A stretch of 64,000 bases of DNA from Glebionis coronaria (taxonomy: Eukaryota > Streptophyta > Magnoliopsida > Asterales > Asteraceae). The position numbers were made by a program, and so were the translations under genes. This document shows positions 54,885-64,000 of this stretch, piece after piece. The notes under the pieces are model-generated. The model was not told where the DNA came from, searched no databases, and saw only the letters and a program-made list of their open reading frames with translations. The stretch is taken from positions 519,072,274-519,136,273 of the forward strand of contig CM046878.1 in assembly GCA_025667525.1 (NCBI GenBank), given 5' to 3'. How positions within the stretch are numbered: the first letter of the stretch is position 1; every line of letters begins with the position of its first letter.

Positions 54885-55340
54885 TCATTCGGAACTTTTC
54901 CTCATTCGGAACTTCTTCATTCGGAACATTCCTTCATTCGAAACTTCCTTCATCCGGAAGTTCTTCATCCGGAACTTCCTTCATCCGGAAGTTCTTCATT
55001 CGGAACTTCCTTCATCCGGAAGTTCTTCATTCGGAACTTCCTTCATCCGGAAGTTCTTCATTCGGAACTTCCTTCATCCGGAACATTCCTTCATTCGGAA
55101 CTTCCTTCATCCGGAAGTTCTTCATTCGGAACTTCCTTCATTCGGAAGTTCTTTATTCGGAACTTCCTTCATCCGGAACATTCCTTCATTCGGAACTTCC
55201 TTCATCCGGAAGTTCTTCATTCGGAACTTCCTTCATTCGGAAGTCCTTCATTCGGAAGTTTTTTCAGAAAAAATCCTTCATTCGGAAGTTTTGTTCAAAA
55301 TGTCCTTCATTCGGAAGTTATAACCATGTTCATCCGGAAT
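54885..55340. repeat. CGGAA array upstream of the extra ORF, element 3
   Basis: I counted 26 copies of CGGAA in about 450 bp, as CTTCATTCGGAA and CTTCATCCGGAA alternating with AAGTT or ACTTC. Adjacent units form hairpins such as GGAAGTTC...GAACTTCC. On the sense strand the core is TTCCGAATGAAG or TTCCGGATGAAG. The array is about 145 bp upstream of the ORF start, the place where elements 1 and 2 have their arrays relative to their first ORF. Confidence 0.93.
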
Positions 55341-56635
55341 TTTCAAACACAGCCTTTGTTGATCTAATCTATGTGCGTTTGTGAGTTCTAAGGCAAACTA
55401 AGGCAATTAAACATCATTTAATGAGATTCCGAGCAAAACCCATCAACAACCCCTAAATAATTAACCCTAATTAAGGAATAAACCCTAAATCTGATAATGT
55501 TTATTATCCGAATCAATTACAGAGATATAGATGATGGATTAGACGAATTTATAAGTTAGATATAGATGATAATTACCTTATTTAATCGAATGAACAGGAT
55601 TGGATGGATAAAACGAGTTGTTTTTGAGTTTGTGTATGTGATTTAACAATGGCGGCAAAGATGAGAATAAACAGTGAATAAGAATAGTGAGGGGCGGGGG
55701 GTTTTGTTTTGACTTAGATCAAGTTTTTGACTAGTTCCAATAAATATCACCTTTAGTCCCTACATTTTCTCATTCTTTTCCTTTTTGTCTATAATTTTTC
55801 ATTTTTCTTAACCCTTGTTTAACTTACACACAACTTAGCAAACGCAATCTATTAGCATATCTCCAAGATCTAAAAGCAATGCCTATCACTTAGAACGAAC
55901 ACAAGTCGTTTTCTAAAGCAATACCATTCATTTACCATTTAGCCATTAATTTTCCACAATCACTTTTTTAAAAAAGATCGATTTAATGACGAAGATGATT
56001 TAATATTTTCTCCCCCTTAAACGATGACCCGTTTTCTATTTAAAGAGCTGTAGTCATTGTTTAAAGAGTCAAATATTGATGAAAGCATTTCCAATTTGTA
56101 TCTTGAAAAAGTTTGATTCGTGGTGTCAATAAGATTTCTCTTATTTTAACAAATTAATGCACTAAGACGTACACAAATTCGTGTTAAACCAAGTTGTAAA
56201 GTAAACTTGATCCCTTTGCATGATTTGGCTTGTAAATCACGCCCGAGAAAATTAATTCCCGTTCTAAGCCAACGTTTTCCAAGGAAATACGTGACTTTAA
56301 TATGAAAACCGGGTTGCAGTCAGAAATAACTACAAGCCATAATGGGCATGTTTTAAAAATGTACAACTTTTATACGGACTCTATTTATGGCACCGTGTCA
56401 ATATTGATCGACATTTCTAAGGCCGTAAATATTACCGTACTAAAAGACATGCCCGATTTAAAACGAAAAATATTTTTGGTTTTTCTTGTTTTTATAATTT
56501 TTATGGTTTTTCTAGGTTTTATATTTTTTATGATTTTTGTTGGTTTTATATTTTTGTATTTTTCTTTTGTGGTTTATATATTTACTATAATATACATGAT
56601 CACGAACAAAGGATACTCTGAATAGTTTACCACGA
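55341..56635 (-). other. Untranslated stretch between pol and the extra ORF
   Basis: No gene is supported. The part nearest pol (56185-56460) resembles the first part of the 3' untranslated regions of elements 1 and 2: a GGGTTGCAGT...CAAGCC hairpin (56309-56338), GGGCATG, and the TGTCAATATTGATCGACA hairpin (56397-56414). A CTCCCCCTTAA purine tract is near 56021. The rest (55341-55980) is AT-rich with CCCTAA words near 55451-55490 and has no counterpart that I could find. T-rich GTTTTT repeats fill 56470-56590. Confidence 0.7.
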
Positions 56636-59600
56636 CTATTCAGCTGATTCTTCTACCAACTCTTTGAGAGTCGCTGGAGTGAATGATTTCATGCCAAGCT
56701 TGTCGATCAAAAACTCGATTCGTCCTCGATCTAAGGCTTTGGTGAACATGTCCGCCAGCTGGTACTCAGTAGTGACAAAATATAGCTCGATCACTCCGTT
56801 CTCCACCTACTCTTTAATGAAATGGTAGCGAATGTCTATGTGCTTGGCCCGAGAGTGTTGAACATAGTTGCAGTAAAGGGCAATGGCGCTCTTGTTGTCA
56901 CAATACATCGGGATTTTGTTAAATCCCAAACCGTAGTCAGTTAACTGTGATCTCATCCAAAGGACTTGAGCACAACAACCGGACATGGCGATGTATTCAG
57001 CCTCCGTGCTTGATATTGCAGCGCTTTTCTGCCTTTTTGAAGACCAACTGATCAATCTATCTCCAAGGAGTTGCACAGATCCAGAAGTGCTACGCCTCGT
57101 GTCTTGACATCCAGCATGATCGGCATCTGCGTATGATATTAAAGCAATAGAGGAATCTTTCGGATACCATAGACCACGATGAAGTGTTCCTTTTAGATAC
57201 CAAAAGATCCTTTTCACAACATGTAGGTGCTTTTCGGTAGGCCGAGCCTGATACCGGGCACACATGCATACAGCAAATTGCAAATCAGGCCTGCTAGCAG
57301 TCAGATATAGAAGGGTGCCGATCATCCCACGGTAAAGTTTTGGATCGACAATAGTCACATTCCTATCTTCATCTAACTTGGATTTCTCCACCATTGGAGT
57401 GTCCACGGGGTCACAATTTTCAAAGTTATATTTCTTAAGAGATTCTAGAGCATATTTGGATTGATTAATAAAGATGCCTCTGGGATTCTGAGAAATCTGT
57501 AATCCTAAGAAAAATGAAATTTTTCCCATCATCGACATCTGAAAGCGTGTGGACATTATCTTCTCAAATCGATTTGACAATTCTATGTTAGTGGCAGCAA
57601 ATATTATATCATCAACATAAATTTGTACCAGAATCATGTCGTTGCCTTCCTTGAGAGTGAATAGAGTGGGGTCCACCTTGCCTTTGGAGAAGCCTTTCGA
57701 AATGAGATATGTTGACAGGAGATCATACCACGCGCGTGGAGCTTGTTTCAACCCATAGAGAGCCTTCTTAAGCTTGTATACATGATTAGGAAACTCCGTA
57801 CTGACGAACCCATCCGGCTGACTAACATAGACTTCTTCCCTTAGTTCACCGTTCAAAAATGCCGTCTTCACATCCATTTGATAGACGATCATGTTCATAT
57901 GAGCAGCATACGTAAGGAATAGTCTAATCGCCTCCAATCTTGCCACAGGAGCAAAAGATTCTTCAAAGTCTATACCCAAGGCTTGTTTATATCCTCTAGC
58001 GACCAATCTAGCCTTATTCTTCAATACCGCACCCATCTCATCAAGTTTAACCTTATAAACCCATAACAAAGTAAGGATGTTAACCTTGTCAGGGAGAGGA
58101 ACCAATTCCCATACTTCAAGTCGTTGGAATTCATTTAGTTCCTCCTGCATAGCTTCAATCCAAGATGATTGGGTCATAGCCTGCTGCCAATTTTTAGGTT
58201 CAACTTCAGAGAGAAATGCATCAAAGTAGCAATAAAGTGCACTCTCTTGTAATTGATGGCGTGTAGAGACTGGTCGATCTAGATCTCCAATAACATTCCT
58301 AATTGGGTGATCTTTTGTCCATTTAGTGCTATGATTTTCAATCCTAGGTGGTCTGGAGTGAACAATAGAAGGAGCTTCTTCTGAGGTAGACGCGGCTGAA
58401 GGGTTTTCAGGTATCGCTACACCAAAGAAAGGAAGCTCTTGCATGTGAGCATATTCCAAGTCGTGATCAATAGAATCCTCTTCCACATCATTAGGCACAA
58501 GTAGGGGTGACGATTCAGGTGTAGTTTGAGAATCACTTGGTGAAGGTGCATCCGGCTCAATGTGAATTGTAGATGCATTAGATAAAGGTTCATTAGCTTG
58601 AGCAACCACTTCAGGGATTGGAGCGATTACTACAGGTGCTGGAACTTCATCAGTAGGGGGATCGAAGAATTCATCAAACAACGGTTGAAACAGTTTATCC
58701 CACTCGGGCCTTGATGGTGGTAAAAATGATGTAGAAGTAGGATTATTGGGAACTAATCCGGAACTAATAGCACCGGTTCCCATCTCATGAAGCGCGGGTT
58801 CAGAGCTGTGTTGCTCAGAAGCCATCGCTGTCAGCTCATCGAAATCTGCGTCCATAGTTTCTACAATCTTGCCAAGACGACGGTTATAGATTCGGTATGC
58901 TCTCTTGGACGGTGAGTAACCAATGAAAATACCTATATCGGCTTTCGGTTGAATCTTACCCAAGTTCTCACTATTAATGTTTGGATAACAAAGGGCACCA
59001 AACACATGAAAAAATGAAACATCGGGTTTACGATCATGTAGAAGCTCATAAGGTGTTTTTCCATGGCGTTTCCGAATGATAGAACGGTTTTGGGTGAAAC
59101 ATGCAGTAGAAATAGCCTCTGCCCACAAGAACAATGGAGCGTTCGCATAAATAAGCATGGTCCTAGCAGCTTCCATAAGTGTACGATTCCGTCTTTCAAC
59201 GACACCGTTTTGTTGTGGAGTGCGTGCAGCGGATGTTTCATGTGATATACCAACTCCCTCATAGTAATTACGGAGAGTCTGGTTGACGAACTCTGTCCCA
59301 TTGTCTGTACGAATACGGCGGACAGTAGTATTCAAACGTACCTGAATGAATTTCAGAAAAGTGATGATAGCCTTCGGTGCTTCATCCTTTGTACGTAGAA
59401 ATCTAACCCATGTAAACCTAGAGAAATCATCCACAATTACCAGAATGAATTTCTTACCGCTCACACTTTCAGTTCTCATTGGCCCACAAAGATCCATATG
59501 CAAAAGATGAAGTTTTTCTTGATTGGTGTCTTCAGCTTTGGGCTTGTAAGATTTCTTGGTACTTTTCCCCCTTGAACACGCGGAACATAAATGATCCTTG

Positions 59601-60103
59601 TGAAATTTAAGCTTTGGAAGACCACGAACTAAATCGTTTTTAGCCAGATGATTAATAGCATCAAAGTTAAGATGAGATAATCTGCGATGCCATAACCATG
59701 ACTTGGTCTTAGATGCTTTAGAGAGAAGACATACTGGAGAGGCGGCCATCATGTCTTGTAAGGACAAGGTATATAGATTTGCACCACGAGATCCCTTCAA
59801 CAAATCTTTTCCTTCCAAGTTGCGGATGAAACAAGTGTGTTGTCGAAAAGCAACCTCAAGGTTGGAATCACAAAACTGTCCTACTGAGAATAAATTATGA
59901 CCAAGACCTTCTACATAGTATACCCTTGAAATCGTCACGTTTCCAATCTGATATTCACCATACCCCATTATCTTTGCTATATGATCATTCCCGAATTTAA
60001 CCGTACCAAGAAACTTGCTGACGAAATTTCGGAGCATCGAGCGATTTCCGGTCATATGTTTTGAACAACCGGAGTCCAAATACCACAGGATGATTTGGAC
60101 CAC
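56636..60103 (-). pseudogene. Copia element 3 pol (one nonsense codon)
   Basis: A nearly complete Copia Pol. Protease motif [14 protein letters not shown] at the start, integrase zinc part ([24 protein letters not shown]) and catalytic core intact ([32 protein letters not shown]), reverse transcriptase with [20 protein letters not shown] and [11 protein letters not shown], RNase H with YADADHAGC and [15 protein letters not shown] at 56807-56809 falls after YHFIKE; the frame continues as [20 protein letters not shown] and ends at 56636. Otherwise uninterrupted over 1150 codons, so this is the best candidate in the window for a recent source of enzymes. The frame opens at a GTG exactly at a possible splice acceptor, with a TGA twelve bases upstream. 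Confidence 0.93.
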
Positions 60104-63100
60104 CTGAAAATATCACCACACGAAGACAATGTAGAGGTATCGGAATCTGAGTGTTCCTTGTTATTAGCAGGTACAGATTTAATAATCTTAGATTTGCTAA
60201 CTCTAGGTTTCTTAGATTTCCTAGCCTTCTTTTTCTTAATAGGTGGTGTAGATTCTAGTTGGCTTAAATCCTGAGGTATTTCTTCACTGATAGGCACTAT
60301 AGTGGGGGCTGACCTAATTAAAGGGCGCTATTTCCATACTTGAGTGCGAGTGTTCCTAACTAAAGGACGCTCAGACCTAACCTCAATGGATGCATTCCTA
60401 GTTAAAGGGCACATTGTTCCATCTAATGTAAAGGTCCTACCAGTGGGACGCCATTGCCAGCCAACTTGGGCACGAGTTCTACCCGTTGGCTTCCATTCAA
60501 GACCATTCTTAATAGCATTCATTTCTTTCACGTGATCAATCAGACACAAATCATGACGTTGGGAAAACATACATTCATTACAATTCCAACAATTCAAATC
60601 AGAATTCACGAATGGTTTAGGCTGCTGCACAGGCGCAGAGCTTTTAGTCTTAACATGATTCTTTTTATTTAAAACTGAACTAGCATTCCTATTGTGAACT
60701 TCTACTTTCTTCTTTGTGGCACTACTAGTGGAGGGCTTGATCTTATCTTTCTTGAGTAGCGATCCTTTAGCCTTAGTAGTCTCTTTTAATCCTGTAGAAG
60801 GCAAAGTGGGAACATTAGCAACAGATTTTAAAGGTGTCTTACTTGATTGTGCCAATGACGGTTTCGCTCCTGGAGTCTTATTAAATGGAGTGACAGCAAT
60901 GGGCCTATTATTAAGTAGTGCCGAACCTGGTGTACCTATGTATTGCAAATATGCTAAGCAATATTGAACTCGCTTAATATATTCATGAGCCGAATAATAG
61001 TCGCTACTTGAGGGATCTAAGGCATAAAGATCGTCTAAAATATCCCTAAGAAGATCGACATGCTTAATGGCATTTCTCATATAATCATCATAGGTAACCG
61101 GGTTTCTCTTATGAAGCGGATTCTTATAAAGCACTACTGACTTGGTTGTTGGAGCACTAGTGGACGGTGCAGAGTCGGTAGCTAAGTTATCAACAACTTC
61201 TTGTCGGGTGAGAAGAAGTGTCTCCTTTAACTCAGCCAAAACCATATTTTTGTCAATGAGCAGGATGTTCAAAACAGAGATTTCCTCGCACTTTTGGTTC
61301 AGTTGTTCAACATAAGATTGTTGCTGTGCCGCATTAAAAGCGAAGCGTTCTTCTAGTGAACCATAAAGAGCGGATAATCCCTGTCTTGTCCGATCCATCT
61401 CCCCTAGAACAGACGAAAGTCTAATTTCTAAGACTTGGTTTTTAGACTCTGCAGCCTCTAGTTCCAATTTTAATGTTTCATTTGATGACACATCTCTCTT
61501 CAATCTCATGATTTCTTCCTCTAATGTCTTAACAATTGCAATCATCTTGTCACTCGTCTCAACACCGTTTTCACAACCATTTGATATCAAAATATCCTCA
61601 TTTTGAGTTTGTTGTTTTAATTCTAAAGATATACAATGTTGTTCTAGTTGATTAAAGCGTTTTGAAAGTAAATTGTAAGAATCTTGTAGCTTTAAAAACT
61701 CAGCGTTAGATTCGTGACAAGAATGATTATCTACCTCATTTACAGTATCAGCAACATTTACAGAGAGATCACAAACATCATCACATATATGCACAGCATC
61801 ACAATTAATCATAGCGGATGTAAGCTCATTCGAATAATTAACATTTACAGTAGTAAGCACATCACACGAGATTACTGCAGACAAGAATCGGTCATATTCG
61901 GTTAAAATCTTTTCTTTTTCAATTAGTTGTAGTTCGTAAGCGGTGTCCATTTCATAAAACACTTTTTGAACTTCACCAATTTCAAACACAAGATTTTCCT
62001 TAAGAGATGCAAAAGTTCCTTTTAGACTTTCGACAAACGGATTGATCTCATTTTTAAACACCTCGTTCATATGTTCAAAAGCCCATTCTCCGGCATTTAA
62101 GCCATTTGAAGTCGTACAATCCAAAATGACCTTGTCAAAATTAGTAAAGTATTGATTAATCTCTTGCAAGTTTAACCATACAGTGCTAACAGGTGGAAGA
62201 TCCTTTGGAATTTCCTTAGGACCTTCCATATTGACAAGTGTAGGAAATGTACTAGGGTTTTCTTCATCTAATATGTAGGTCGGTGCTGTTATGAGATCTT
62301 TGTCCATATGGAAGCGAATTCTAAAATCCGTTTTTGCAAGCTCCTTGTTCAATTTAAAATAATCACACACGGGATATTTTGCAGAATTGTATGACCGATC
62401 CTCATCAACTAGATCCTTACTTGTTCGATCATCGGGAAAAACAATCGGGTCTAAGGCCAATCCTAATTGAGTTGCATTATAAAGTCTAGGACTATGTCTT
62501 AAAGCTTGTTTTGCATATCGTGGATTAGGGGGAAGGCCTTTTTGACGAGATAAGTTAAATTCTCTAAACGAAGCATCAAATAAGTGCACTAGTTGAGAAG
62601 CAGCATATTGTCTTAACAGCAAGTAATCTAGACTTCTAATCTTATTAGTAGCATTAATCTCCATTTCATTCTTCTTAGACTCGAGTGATTCAAAATCCGT
62701 TTGAAGTTTTTGAAAATTAGTGACCACTAACTCCTTTTCTTTAAGTTCATTAGTCAGATTAGCTCTTAAGTTTTCAATTTCTTGCAAGTGACCCATTTGT
62801 TTGTTTCTAAAATGATCATATTCGGGATTAGTTAGAACACTAGACGAAGGCACTAATTCCAAGGTTTGAACTTTCTCATTGCTTAAGGCAAGCTCATCAG
62901 ACAAATTATTATTCTTAGCTAAGGTTTCTAAGAGTGCAGCATTCATTTGGCTAAGTAATGTAGCAGGAACCATGACCAAATCTTGTTGAGCAGGAGTAGG
63001 CGTATGCGAAATGGGTCCCGGTTGTGATTCACTCAAAGTCTGGGGACTCACATTGATATTGCTATCATTGTTTGTCTCCTCATTTGAAAGACTCACCACC

Positions 63101-64000
63101 GAAGATTCATTCGAATCAGCACTCTCTTGCACAACTTGATGTGGTTGAATACTAGCATCAGTGGTATTATCGGTGGTATTAATAAGTACCTCAGATCTCT
63201 TTTCTGGCCCTAAGCTGGAGATAGTTGCCATGAGAGCAGCCTTTGCAGATTGAAAGTCATCACAGTCTGAGTCATACGCATCGAGATCATCTGCTTGGTA
63301 TGCTGCATTCTGTGTGATGACCGTGTCTTGTTCAGCAATCCCTGGATCAGCAAGAAATGCAACCTCCTCTTCATCAAGTTCCCTTCCTTGTGCCTGAGCA
63401 TTCACCAGATAGATCTTTTCTGCAAACCATTGTCCATCCCTTCTCCTCTTGGGTTTCTTACAATCCCTGGACATATGACCCTCTTCCTTGCAGTTGTAGC
63501 ATGTAATCATTCGCAATTTGCCCGTGGAATTAGCCCGTGGAGCAGGATTGACCATTGGAGCCTGATTGACTGTGCGAACATTGGTAGTTGATGTGGTAGG
63601 TCTCCCCTGATATGGTTGAATAGGCTGAACCATTACCCTGCCATTCTCAATAGTAGCTTGTTGGCGAGAATTGGATGAATTCCTCAACTGATTGTTGGTA
63701 GGAGCTGATCCCCTAAATCCTCGTTTGCTTAAAGTCCTTGTGAGATAAGCAGACATTGTGGTTAACACTTCAACTGGATCAGCACCTTGTTTGAATACAG
63801 GAACGGGGACTTCCTCATCATCACAGTACATTGCTTGGTCTTGAGCTGCATAATCACTAGAAGGAATACTCATTTGATCAGGGTAGCTTGTTGGATATGC
63901 TGCATTCTCTTGATAAGAAGAATATGAAGATTGAGCATAAGGTGCAATACTTGCTGGGTGAGGTTGTGTAGCATATTGTGATGAAGGTGCACTGAACCGA
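60052..64000 (-). pseudogene. Copia element 3 gag and gag extension (partial at edge)
   Basis: The frame is already open at 64000, so gag starts beyond the window. From the edge it runs through a Gln/Ser/Tyr-rich linker, NNQLRNSSNSRQQATIENGR, the CCHC knuckle CYNCKEEGHMSRDC (about 63461-63502), AFLADPGIAEQ and YQADDLDAYDSDCDD, then long coiled coils, a helical domain (KQALRHSPRLYNATQLGLAL), a basic Ser/Pro-rich stretch, the Cys cluster CWNCNECMFSQRHDLC (about 60555-60602) and QWRPTGRTFTLDGTMCPLTR. A TAG at 60328-60330 interrupts it; the same frame continues with a Lys-rich end to 60052. The extension of over 1000 residues is far longer than an ordinary Copia gag and is shared with elements 1 and 2. 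Confidence 0.9.
60101..60112 (-). promoter_or_regulatory. Possible 3' splice site at the gag/pol boundary, element 3
   Basis: The minus strand reads GATATTTTCAG/GTG, with pol in phase immediately after CAG. The gag frame crosses here in a different phase and ends at 60052. The same boundary occurs in element 1 with another phase difference. The pyrimidine tract is short, so splicing is a hypothesis. Confidence 0.4.

Larger units (their letters stand above)
48204..64000 (-). mobile_element. Copia element 3, large element with an extra 3' ORF
   Basis: The left end is a 318-bp LTR with polypurine tract inside Copia C's gag (left flank AATAT at 48199-48203). Moving right are a 3' untranslated region, the ORF of 1319 codons, a CGGAA array, a second untranslated stretch, pol (56636-60103) and gag, which remains open to the window edge. 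All genes lie on the minus strand and no LTR or primer site separates the extra ORF from pol. The simplest reading is one element of over 15.8 kb with gag, pol and a third ORF. A fusion of an autonomous and a non-autonomous relative is the alternative history. The 5' LTR is beyond 64000. Confidence 0.85.

Noticed and set aside
54857..55384. Open frame of 175 codons rich in SSFGTSFIRKF
   Set aside because: Translation of the CGGAA array upstream of the 1319-codon ORF, on the opposite strand.

Overview
This window is repeat DNA from a plant nuclear genome. No ordinary host gene is supported anywhere in it. The long Copia gag-extension proteins and the retrotransposon-borne ORF of 1319 codons match families I know from Asteraceae (daisy family) genome annotations, so an Asteraceae host is likely; that is inference from recall, not from a search.

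The window is a stack of nested insertions. The oldest readable layer is a broken endogenous pararetrovirus (Caulimoviridae-like) on the + strand, kept in three pieces: coat protein (3284-4078 and 22378-22681), protease/reverse transcriptase/RNase H (22674-24657) and a viroplasmin/transactivator-like domain (35411-35945). Three LTR retrotransposons split it: Copia element 1 (4079-22377, minus, target duplication GAATT), Gypsy A (24658-35410, plus, GAAAG) and Gypsy B (from 35946, minus). Element 1 is itself split by Copia element 2 (8538-15311, minus, TAATG, LTRs identical by eye). Gypsy B's right LTR is split at 45641 by plus-strand Copia C, and Copia C's gag is split at 48204 by minus-strand Copia element 3, which runs off the right edge. 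Left of the pararetrovirus are fragments: the 3' end of a Copia element (1-480), a Gypsy-type LTR-like stretch (481-1815) and the 5' end of another Copia element (1818-3119).

Elements 1, 2 and 3 form one family of unusually long Copia elements. They share short LTRs (318-385 bp) with a palindrome beside the TATA box, a polypurine tract with the core ATCTCCCCC (+ strand), a 3' untranslated region of about 2-2.5 kb made of repeated stem-loops, and leader arrays of a short unit containing TTCCG on the sense strand (41, 25 and 26 copies counted by hand). They differ in coding content. Element 1 carries decayed gag, gag extension and pol. Element 2 carries only a gag-extension-like protein and must move in trans. 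Element 3 carries gag, pol and an extra intact ORF of 1319 codons between pol and the 3' LTR.

The most novel signal is the structured 3' untranslated module. Several stems keep pairing while their sequences change between repeat units and between elements (for example AGTG/CACT, AGCG/CGCT and TGAGC/GCTCA around a nearly constant loop), which is the mark of selection on RNA or single-strand structure. With the TTCCG arrays it looks like a cis-acting kit that unrelated protein cargoes share.
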